From the NCBI GenBank assembly GCA_002928965.1, contig PERU01000002.1:154335-218334 (forward strand): a DNA stretch of 64,000 bases, written 5' to 3'. The notes beneath the pieces were generated by a model, which was not told the DNA's origin, did no database searches, and worked only from the letters and a program-made list of their open reading frames with translations. This document shows, one piece after another, positions 47,121 to 53,840 of the stretch. The first letter of the stretch is position 1, and every line of letters starts with the position of its first letter. This DNA comes from Methylomonas sp. Lineage in GTDB: Bacteria; Pseudomonadota; Gammaproteobacteria; Methylococcales; Methylomonadaceae. The position numbers and the translations under genes were made by a program.

Positions 47121-48532
47121 GCGAAGAACGCATTTTGTTTTTAACCGGCAAACTGGCGGAGAAGCAATTACGGCAGATTCTGGAAGCCATGCAGCCGGAC
47201 TTTTTGTACAAGGTCAAAGAAATGGGCGTCAAAGTCGCAGCCTTGATGACCACCGAAATGATAGGCAGGCGCCTGAAAGAACTGGATGGCGCGACGCGGA
47301 TTGTGATTCCTGGACGTTGCCGAGGCGACATTGATGCCTTGTCGCAGCAATTGGGCGTGCCGGTAGAACGTGGTCCTGAAGAGGTAAAGGATTTGCCGCA
47401 ATATTTTGGCAAAGGTGCGCATCAATACGATCTCAGTCAGTATCAAACCAAAATCTTCGCCGAAATCGTCGATGCGCCAAATATTTCCGTCGAAGCGGTG
47501 TTGCAACGGGCTAATTACTACAAAGCCCAAGGCGCAGACGTGATCGACATCGGTTGCCTGCCCGGTACACCGTTTCCGCATTTGCAGGACTGCATTCGTA
47601 CCCTCAAACAGGAAGGCTTTACGGTCAGCATCGATTCTCTGGAAGACAGCGATTTATTGGCAGGTGGCAATGCTGGCGCCGATTACATGCTGAGTCTGAC
47701 CAGCAAAAGCCTGTGGATAGCCGACGAAGTCGCAACCACGCCGATTTTGATTCCGGAAGTGCATGGCGATTTGAGCAGTCTGGACGCAGCCATAGAGAGT
47801 TTGCAGCGTAAAAACCGCTCGTTCATCGTCGACCCGATTCTGGACCCGATTCACTTTGGTTTTACCGAGTCCATCGTGCGCAATTATCAGTTCCGCCAAC
47901 GTTATCCTGAGGTGGAAATGATGCTGGGCGTTGGCAATCTGACCGAACTGACCCATGCTGATACCTCCGGCATGAATGCGCTGCTAATGGGTATTTGCTC
48001 TGAATTGAACATCAATCACATACTGGCGACCGAAGTCAGCAAACACGCCTGTCGAGCAGTCAAGGAAGCGGACCGGGCCCGGCGTATCATGTATGCTGCC
48101 AAACAAGCCAACAGCCTGCCCAAGCATATTTCTGCCGATTTATTAACCGTGCATGATAGCGCGCCGTTCCCGTATCGACAGGATGAAATCGAAGCCATCG
48201 CTGCCGAGATTCGCGACCCCAGTTACCGCATTCAAACCAGTAGTGCAGGTTTGCATGTGTTCAATCGGGATGGTTTTCATACCGCGCAGGATCCGTTTGA
48301 TTTGTATCCCAAGCTGGGTGTGGAAACCGATGGCGGCCATGCTTTTTATCTGGGTGTGGAATTGGGAAGGGCACAGATTGCCTGGCAATTGGGCAAGCGC
48401 TTTACCCAGGATCAGCAATTGACTTGGGGTGTGGCGGCGCAAGGTGTGGAAACCGAAGCGGATTTACATACCTTCAAACCCGCCGGTAATACACTCAAGA
48501 AGCAGCATCAAGAAGAGCCCGGCAGTTATTAG
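47117..48532 (+). CDS. Dihydropteroate synthase-related protein (H4MPT pathway)
   Basis: A 471-residue protein. The N-terminal 150 residues are a domain found only with this family (LFLTGKLAEKQLRQILE). After it comes a pterin-binding TIM-barrel: GADVIDIGCLPGTPFP near residue 140, FTVSIDSLE, then FIVDPILDPIHFG and MLGVGNLTELTHADTSGMN. It resembles the dihydropteroate synthase-related proteins of methanogens and methylotrophs, linked to tetrahydromethanopterin formation. This pair is my main evidence for a methylotroph. Confidence 0.85.
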   Translation: MSEERILFLTGKLAEKQLRQILEAMQPDFLYKVKEMGVKVAALMTTEMIGRRLKELDGATRIVIPGRCRGDIDALSQQLGVPVERGPEEVKDLPQYFGKGAHQYDLSQYQTKIFAEIVDAPNISVEAVLQRANYYKAQGADVIDIGCLPGTPFPHLQDCIRTLKQEGFTVSIDSLEDSDLLAGGNAGADYMLSLTSKSLWIADEVATTPILIPEVHGDLSSLDAAIESLQRKNRSFIVDPILDPIHFGFTESIVRNYQFRQRYPEVEMMLGVGNLTELTHADTSGMNALLMGICSELNINHILATEVSKHACRAVKEADRARRIMYAAKQANSLPKHISADLLTVHDSAPFPYRQDEIEAIAAEIRDPSYRIQTSSAGLHVFNRDGFHTAQDPFDLYPKLGVETDGGHAFYLGVELGRAQIAWQLGKRFTQDQQLTWGVAAQGVETEADLHTFKPAGNTLKKQHQEEPGSY

Positions 48533-48570
48533 ATGAGTTCGGGCTTTGCGTAAAATATTTAGGATATGGT

Positions 48571-48716
48571 CATAAATAACTTCCCGGAATTCTGCTTATT
48601 CCGAATCACACGATTCTTTCTCCCCTCTTTGATAAAGAGGGGTTGGGGGAGATTTTTTAATAAATCCCCCTCGATCCCCCTTTTTCAAAGGGGGAAGTTA
48701 TTTGTAGCGAAATCCT
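48571..48716. repeat. Intergenic repeat shared with 1423-1538
   Basis: It starts CATAAATAACTTCCCGGAAT and ends GAAGTTATTTGTAGCGAAAT. In between are two hairpin blocks (CCCCTCTTTGATAAAGAGGGG and CCCCCTTTTTCAAAGGGGG). Its tail recurs inverted at 51273-51302. Confidence 0.55.
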
Positions 48717-48731
48717 TAGCTATACCTTTCG

Positions 48732-48813
48732 CACTCCAAATTTCGGTAGATCCGCTCCCTCGCCCTCTGGGAGAGGGTCGGGGAGAGGGAATCAAAAAAC
48801 CGAATTTGAAGTG
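48732..48813. repeat. MITE-like repeat (copy 2 of 4794-4867)
   Basis: Ends CACTCCAAATTTCGG and CCGAATTTGAAGTG are inverted relative to each other, around CCCTCGCCCTCTGGGAGAGGG. It lies just downstream of the reductase stop and after the pterin gene, in a convergent gap. Confidence 0.6.
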
Positions 48814-48824
48814 TGATGACTGAT

Positions 48825-49805
48825 TTACGCCAGCGTACTGGATGCCACATGAAACGCGTCGGCGTATATATCCTGCAGATTGGCGCCTTGCAGATACGCT
48901 TGGCGTTTGCTTTGGTTGACCATATCCGGATGACCGCACAGATACACGCGCCAGCCTTTTAAATTTTGCAGCGTGCGCATGGCCAAATCATTGGCGCGAC
49001 CTGATGCAAATCCTTCCGGCGCGTCGCCTTGGGATAGGCAGGCGGTATAGTGAAAGTTGGAGTATTGCTGGGTTAACTGCTGCATTTCCTCTATCCAGTA
49101 AAGGCCATCAAGTTCTCGGCTACCGTGAAATAAATGGATTTCCCCGCCATGACTATGATGCAGCGCTTCACTAATGATACCCGCCAGAGGCGCCAAGCCG
49201 CTGCCTGTGCCAATCAACAACAGGTTCTGTTCCGGGTGATTGGGCAGGTAGTAGCAAAACCCCTGTGGGTCAGAGACGTGAAGCTTATCGCCAATGTTCA
49301 ATTCCCGGTGTGCCCATTCGCTGAAACGACCGCCCGACAGTCGACGGATATGAAAGATCAGTGTCTGGCTGTGAATGCGGTTATTGGCAATCGAATAGCT
49401 GCGGGTCAGGCCATCATCGCGCTTAAGATTGACGAACTGGCCAGCGTAAAAGTCTAGCGGCTGCTGGCAATGCAGTGTCAACAGCAACGTTTCCGGATTC
49501 AGCAGTTTTTTGCCGATGACGCTGGCTTCAGTATAAAAATCTTCGGGGCTATCCAGACTGACCTTCAGGTCGGTTTCCGGGTAACACAAACAAGCCAGAA
49601 AATGGTTTTGATGTTTAAGTACATCTTTCAAACCTTTTTGAGCGGCGGCAGGCGGCGCGCCATCCAGACTGCGCATCATACAGCTTTGACAGACGCCTTC
49701 CCGGCAGGCGTGGGGGATGTCGATGTCTTCACGCAGCAGGGCGTCCAGCACGGATTCGCCGTGTTGGCAATCGACTTTGTGTTCGTCCAATTGAATGGTA
49801 GACAT
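48825..49805 (-). CDS. [2Fe-2S] ferredoxin-FAD/NAD(P)H oxidoreductase
   Basis: I start at ATG 49805, six bases after GGGGG, rather than GTG 49811. The 326-residue protein has an N-terminal plant-type ferredoxin with CREGVCQSC and a fourth cysteine in FLACLC, a FAD domain with RSYSIAN near residue 140, and an NAD domain with LIGTGSGLAPL. This order is that of phenol hydroxylase or methane monooxygenase reductases (MmoC type). It follows the truncated haemoglobin by 18 bases, so it probably reduces that protein. Confidence 0.85.
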   Translation of the reverse strand: MSTIQLDEHKVDCQHGESVLDALLREDIDIPHACREGVCQSCMMRSLDGAPPAAAQKGLKDVLKHQNHFLACLCYPETDLKVSLDSPEDFYTEASVIGKKLLNPETLLLTLHCQQPLDFYAGQFVNLKRDDGLTRSYSIANNRIHSQTLIFHIRRLSGGRFSEWAHRELNIGDKLHVSDPQGFCYYLPNHPEQNLLLIGTGSGLAPLAGIISEALHHSHGGEIHLFHGSRELDGLYWIEEMQQLTQQYSNFHYTACLSQGDAPEGFASGRANDLAMRTLQNLKGWRVYLCGHPDMVNQSKRQAYLQGANLQDIYADAFHVASSTLA

Positions 49806-49823
49806 CGACACCCCCGGTTTTGC

Positions 49824-50204
49824 TTAGCGATTCAAAACATCATTGCGGGTGCTTTCGGCAATGGCCGCCACTTGGTCAATCAGATTTTGCGGCACATTCA
49901 ATTCTAATAGCGTGTCAGTTAGATCTTCCATCACTGCGTCAAAGTGAGAATCGTCCAAACCCAGTTTTTTCACCAGATGCTCATGCGCCTGACGCATGTC
50001 GGTACCGGTGTAGTTGTTGGGGCCGCCGAATGCCATGGTCAGAAATGACTTTTGTTTGGCGGCTTGTTTTTCGATGTCGGTATTATCGAAAAACCGGTTG
50101 ATGCGGTGATCGCTTAACACTTTGCGGTAAAAAATATCGACTGCTGCATTAACCGCCGCTTCGCCACCCAATTGGTCGTACAAAGATGCTGTGTTTTCAC
50201 TCAT
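49824..50204 (-). CDS. Group I truncated haemoglobin
   Basis: A 126-residue globin: LYDQLGGEAAVNAAVDIFYRKVL at the N-terminus (distal-side tyrosine in FYRKV), FLTMAFGGPNNYTG, and MRQAHEHLV with the proximal haem histidine. Group I truncated globins bind oxygen and nitric oxide. It is first in a two-gene unit with a reductase, which could work like a split flavohaemoglobin. A promoter shared with the divergent regulator lies in 50205-50392. Confidence 0.9.
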   Translation of the reverse strand: MSENTASLYDQLGGEAAVNAAVDIFYRKVLSDHRINRFFDNTDIEKQAAKQKSFLTMAFGGPNNYTGTDMRQAHEHLVKKLGLDDSHFDAVMEDLTDTLLELNVPQNLIDQVAAIAESTRNDVLNR

Positions 50205-50392
50205 GATTGGTTTCCTCAGGTTTATTATGGTTATGGATTAGCGCTTAAGCTGATTGCAATGTAAGTTAAATTACCTGCTTTTGCAATTAATTTATTGTAA
50301 AAGTTGTTTTTGTTGGTTGATTGCCAATTCTTGGTATTGCATGTGCTAACCTTTAAGCGCAGTTTATTTTTCTTAATTTGGCAACCGCCACT

Positions 50393-51013
50393 ATGATCAC
50401 ACAAACCGGCTCAAGACAAGATCAGATTTTGACATTACTACTGAACTCATCTGCGGGCATGAGTATTGATGAAATAGCAGCACAACTGGAGATTTCCAGA
50501 AATGCTGTCAAACAGCATCTGGTTGGCTTGGAAAAGCAAATGTTGGTAAAGGAAGCGGCCTTGAACAGTACCGGTGGCAGGCCGGCGCGCAGCTATTCTT
50601 TGACTGAAAAAGGCATCAATCACTTTCCCAAGCAATATGCCTGGTTTTGCAACTTGTTATTGAGCGAACTGGCTGGCGAGTTAACCACGGAACAATTAGA
50701 AAATAAAATGTGGGAGATGGGAGTTAAGTTGGCTCACTCGCTAATGGGTCAATTTGGTCATCTATCGGCACCGCAAAAATTAACCGCGCTGGTCGAGTTG
50801 ATGCAATCACTGGGCTATCATGCGGCACTTGAGCAAGAGAATGGTCAGTTCAGTATTAAGGCGCTCAACTGTGTTTATCATGATCTAGCCCAACAGTATC
50901 CGGCGCTTTGTCAGTTTGATCGAGCATTAATTGCTACTCTGCTTGAGCAACCTATCCAACAAACACAATGCATGGCCCAAAAGGACTGCGTTTGTCGCTT
51001 TAAATTGTGTTGA
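50393..51013 (+). CDS. HTH transcriptional regulator with C-terminal cysteines (possible Fe-S or metal sensor)
   Basis: I start at ATG 50393 (MITQTGSRQDQ); a TTG is 15 bases upstream and neither has a good ribosome site. The 206-residue protein has a winged helix (MSIDEIAAQLEISRNAVKQHLVGLEKQ, then GGRPARSYSLT wing) and a C-terminal sensor domain ending CVYHDLAQQYPALC ... CMAQKDCVCRFKLC, with the cysteine-rich layout of SufR-like regulators that bind an iron-sulphur cluster. Divergent from the haemoglobin gene, which it may control. Confidence 0.78.
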   Translation: MITQTGSRQDQILTLLLNSSAGMSIDEIAAQLEISRNAVKQHLVGLEKQMLVKEAALNSTGGRPARSYSLTEKGINHFPKQYAWFCNLLLSELAGELTTEQLENKMWEMGVKLAHSLMGQFGHLSAPQKLTALVELMQSLGYHAALEQENGQFSIKALNCVYHDLAQQYPALCQFDRALIATLLEQPIQQTQCMAQKDCVCRFKLC

Positions 51014-51132
51014 CCCATCTTTAACAGAATCTAACCTCTCATGGTCAGGGGCAAAAGAAAACTAATATTTTCTGATGAAATGTTTTCTGCTCTTAGGATT
51101 TGGTTGAAAATAATTTCCCGCAACTCCGGACA

Positions 51133-51263
51133 CGTCGTTCCGGCATGGCATGGATTGCCGGAACCCAGAAGTAAAGGATGGCGAAGGTCTTTCTCATACC
51201 TGTGAACTGGATACCGGCAATCCCCTTTTGCCCCAGAGGGTATGCCAGTATGCCGGTATGACG
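51133..51263. repeat. MITE-like palindromic repeat (same group as 1244-1382)
   Basis: It starts CGTCGTTCCGGCATGG and ends GCCGGTATGACG, with GATTGCCGGAACCCAG near the left and ACTGGATACCGGCAAT near the right. The ends and inner blocks are inverted relative to each other. Confidence 0.65.
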
Positions 51264-51611
51264 GCCTAACTTAGGATTTCGCTACAAATAACCTCCCCCT
51301 TTGCAGGCTGTCGTAAAAGCCCCCTCTCTTCGAGGGAGAGGGCTGCGGTGAGGGGAATATATACCAGTAATCTGACGCCGTCGTGCTTGATCCAGTTTGT
51401 GACATTTTCGGCGTCAACGAATACCGCATTCGATTGGCTTTTTGATACGTCATGGGGAGTTAGTTTCTCGCATGTTCCCTATAATTTAACTCTTCTGAAT
51501 TTAAACAGCTTGGCTTTTAAACCGTTTCGGCAAACACACGAAACCAGTCTAAATGCGTGTTATTCGATCAACTGCAACAGTTTGGCCTTTCACCGAAATG
51601 TATCATGCATG
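51264..51611. other. Gene-free stretch between two genes
   Basis: 51273-51302 is the inverted tail of the repeat at 48571-48716. A CCCTCTCTTCGAGGGAGAGGG hairpin follows near 51320. The last 230 bases show no gene, repeat or RNA that I recognise. Confidence 0.4.
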
Positions 51612-52664
51612 TTACAAATACTGGGCATGCGCTCTGGTCAGCATGCCTTGAATATCCTGGCGAAGTTCGATCGGTAACAACACCTCAACCCGATCAGCTT
51701 CCCCCATAATCCACCAGCGGAATTGCCACGTATCCAGAACATCGGCAGCTAACAGCCTGAATCCTGATTCGTCGGCATCAGAAAGGGTTTGGCTTGCACT
51801 GAGCGGCGACTCTTGCAGTATTAAGGCCAAATGGTCACAGATCTTCGCTTCGAAATGAATGGGTGATGCTGAACCAAAATGGCCCTGACTCGCTGCGAAT
51901 TGTTTTAAATCAAACGCTGGCTTCTGTCGACTATCCTCCGCCAAAAGTTCTAAAGCCTGCATGCGATGTAACGCATATAGGTACACATCCACATAGTCAT
52001 TGGCCATGGCTGCCAAGTAGGTAATGGGGCCGCGTTGAATCAATCCTAAAGGGTGTAATCGGTATATTTTAGGTTCAGCATCAACTTTCTGTGTTGCTCG
52101 GTATGTCACGCGAAGTTGCTTTTCATTTAATAAGGCTTCATGCACGGCCACTAAAACATCAGGGTCAATGTCAGGTGAAATGAAGGGTTGTGCCGGTTGA
52201 ATCACGCAAATTTTTTCCGGCCAGTGGGTAATCTGGCTTTTCTTATGCAGTTCCAGGGTTTGCTGTGCTTTAAGGAAAATGTCTTGCAACGGACGATTCA
52301 GTAACACCGGCAACGATTGGCTCAGATAGCGCTCAACCATCACCAGCGACAAGGCTTCCGGCAAGGTAATCCCGCCCTGCATGTGCTCATCCTTGCCTAC
52401 CCAGCGATACCCGTGAGCCAAGCCTGATTTCGCCTCGACGTTGCCATGACTGTTGTCGTTACATTCCAACTGCGGATACGTTTCCAGCAAGGATTTCATG
52501 TCGCGGCGGATGCTGTGGGTTTCCACGGCGTAACCTTGTTGTTGCAAATCATGGACGATGTCTCCAACGGTCACCCATCGCTCGGCACGCCCGCTCAAAC
52601 GACGGATGCATTCCAAAACGAATAGCCGTCGCTGTAGAACCGCTTGAGATTTTTGATCAGGCAC
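51612..52664 (-). CDS. HTH-WYL domain transcriptional regulator
   Basis: The frame opens at GTG 52682, but an AAGGAG site inside it lies six bases before a second GTG at 52664, which I take as the start (350 residues). Residues 5-75 hold a winged helix (FVLECIRRLSGRAERWVTVGDI, HSIRRDMKSLLE); residues 160-270 a WYL ligand domain (LRVTYRATQ, RLHPLGLIQRGPITYLAAM); and a C-terminal WCX part follows. WYL proteins bind nucleotides or nucleic acid and control CRISPR, BREX and CBASS loci. Next to the type I-E genes and with a palindrome upstream, it likely autoregulates. Confidence 0.85.
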   Translation of the reverse strand: MPDQKSQAVLQRRLFVLECIRRLSGRAERWVTVGDIVHDLQQQGYAVETHSIRRDMKSLLETYPQLECNDNSHGNVEAKSGLAHGYRWVGKDEHMQGGITLPEALSLVMVERYLSQSLPVLLNRPLQDIFLKAQQTLELHKKSQITHWPEKICVIQPAQPFISPDIDPDVLVAVHEALLNEKQLRVTYRATQKVDAEPKIYRLHPLGLIQRGPITYLAAMANDYVDVYLYALHRMQALELLAEDSRQKPAFDLKQFAASQGHFGSASPIHFEAKICDHLALILQESPLSASQTLSDADESGFRLLAADVLDTWQFRWWIMGEADRVEVLLPIELRQDIQGMLTRAHAQYL

Positions 52665-52696
52665 ATTGCACTCCTTACACACCTAAAATTTCTAAT

Positions 52697-52729
52697 GGAT
52701 GACCCTGACACACTTTGTAAGGGTCATCC
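52697..52729. promoter_or_regulatory. Inverted repeat, likely operator of the WYL regulator
   Basis: GGATGACCCT and AGGGTCATCC are perfect 10-base inverted arms separated by 13 bases. The site is 33 bases upstream of the WYL start, a normal operator position. Its role is inferred. Confidence 0.55.
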
Positions 52730-52791
52730 GTAAGCTATACCTTCGGCCAGCGCCACTAGCAAGTTCTTCAACCAATATGAGGGGATTAGCC

Positions 52792-52932
52792 ATGACCAGT
52801 TTAGCCTTTGAAATCGGTTTTGATCATTACCGTTTCGGTTTGCCTTTGGAAATTGGTTGCATCTAAGACTATCAGCGTGACCAGATTTTTTATGGCTATA
52901 AAGCGGTTAGGCATTTTTTAGTGGGGGATTAG
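52792..52932 (+). pseudogene. Remnant of an unknown gene, with an internal stop
   Basis: From ATG 52792, with GAGGGG upstream, the frame reads MTSLAFEIGFDHYRFGLPLE and on for 24 codons to a TAA at 52864, then continues 21 codons (DYQRDQIFYGYKAVRHFLVGD) to TAG 52930. The sequence looks protein-like across the stop. I do not recognise the family. It lies between the regulator and the first toxin-antitoxin pair. Confidence 0.45.
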
Positions 52933-52954
52933 GTTTGTGGGTAGAGAAATGATT

Positions 52955-52977
52955 AAAATGGACAAAATATCCATTTT
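52955..52977. promoter_or_regulatory. Palindromic operator of the upstream toxin-antitoxin pair
   Basis: AAAATGGA and TCCATTTT are perfect inverted 8-base arms with a 7-base spacer (CAAAATA), 16 bases before the antitoxin ATG. Antitoxins of the Phd/YefM type commonly bind such palindromes to repress their own gene. Confidence 0.6.
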
Positions 52978-52993
52978 TCTAAAAAGGCATCTT

Positions 52994-53233
52994 ATGAAAA
53001 TCATCAATGCGACCCTAGCCAAACAAACCTTTGGGGAACTGTTGAATAACGCCCAACAAGAACCCGTAGCGATTCAAAAACACCAAAAAGACTTCGCTGT
53101 TCTGTTGTCCTCAGCGCGTTACCAAGAACTGTTGGCTTTTGAAGACCAATGTCTACATGGATTGGCTGTATTGGCAGAACAAGAAGGCTTTATTGGTATA
53201 GAGGCCAGCAAGAATTTATTGGATAGCATTTGA
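52994..53233 (+). CDS. Antitoxin, Phd/YefM type
   Basis: I start at ATG 52994 (MKIINATLAKQTFGELL), with AAAAAGG upstream; a longer frame from 52937 runs through the palindrome. The 79-residue protein matches the Phd/YefM N-terminal DNA-binding fold (INATLAKQTFGELLNNAQQ, then VAIQKHQKDFAVLLS). Its C-terminal half would wrap the toxin. It overlaps the toxin start by one base. It opens a same-strand gene run leading into cas3. Confidence 0.83.
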   Translation: MKIINATLAKQTFGELLNNAQQEPVAIQKHQKDFAVLLSSARYQELLAFEDQCLHGLAVLAEQEGFIGIEASKNLLDSI

Positions 53234-53514
53234 TGCGCCAATTGGACTTCACCAAATCCGCCGAGCGCAGTTTACGCAAACTGGCCGAATCCGACCAGCG
53301 CATCGCCAAACAAATCAAATTCAAGTTGCTGGGTTTGCTGCAAGAACCGCAGCCCAATGAGTCGCTGAAAATGGTGGGTAACCCCGAGTACTTGCGGGTT
53401 CGCGTCGGAAAATACCGGATTATTTACCGCTTTGACGATGCCAAGCTTTACATAGTGCTGATTGCCAAGCGCGAAATTGTTTACGAAGAGTTTGCCCGGC
53501 TGATAAACCCATAA
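53233..53514 (+). CDS. Toxin, RelE/ParE type
   Basis: I start at ATG 53233 in TGATG, right at the antitoxin stop. The 93-residue basic protein has SAERSLRKLAESDQRIA, LKMVGNPEYLRVRVGKYRIIYRF and IVLIAKREIVYEEF, the RelE/ParE fold. RelE members cut mRNA in the ribosome; ParE members poison gyrase. Sequence alone does not decide. The frame is intact, so the pair could be active. Confidence 0.84.
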   Translation: MRQLDFTKSAERSLRKLAESDQRIAKQIKFKLLGLLQEPQPNESLKMVGNPEYLRVRVGKYRIIYRFDDAKLYIVLIAKREIVYEEFARLINP

Positions 53515-53533
53515 TCCCTGTAAAAATCGGACG

Positions 53534-53812
53534 ATGATTTTAAAAATCACTCACATTGAACATGTTCAAACCTATCTGCTAAAGCTGACCTTTAATAACG
53601 GTACGACAGGCATAGTGGATGTAATTCAATCGCTTTGGGGTGAAGTTTTTGAGCCATTACGAAATCTGGAATTATTCAATCAATTCCGCCTTGATCCTGA
53701 ATTAGGCACTATTGCATGGCCGAATGGGGCGGATTTAGCCCCGGAATATCTTTACCAGCTGATGATTTCCGGTCATTCCGCAGATTGCAATACTTACTCC
53801 GACGAAACTTAA
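53534..53812 (+). CDS. DUF2442 protein
   Basis: A 92-residue protein with ILKITHIEHVQTYLLKLTFNNGTTGIVDV, then GTIAWPNGADLAPEYLY, the full DUF2442 pattern. The family often follows toxin genes of the DUF4160 or RelE kind, and some members act as antitoxins or DNA-binding partners; function is open. It is 19 bases after the toxin and 28 before cas3, so it is likely in one transcript with both. Confidence 0.82.
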   Translation: MILKITHIEHVQTYLLKLTFNNGTTGIVDVIQSLWGEVFEPLRNLELFNQFRLDPELGTIAWPNGADLAPEYLYQLMISGHSADCNTYSDET

Positions 53813-53840
53813 CATTGTTGAAACTGACACAAGGAACCGT

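Noticed and set aside
50205..50392. GTAA-N6-TTAC and ATTGCAAT motifs as an operator of the haemoglobin regulator
   Set aside because: Arms of only four bases and common AT-rich words; too weak to call.
53272..53550. Reverse open frame opposite the first RelE-type toxin
   Set aside because: Mirrors the toxin gene and has no recognisable motif.
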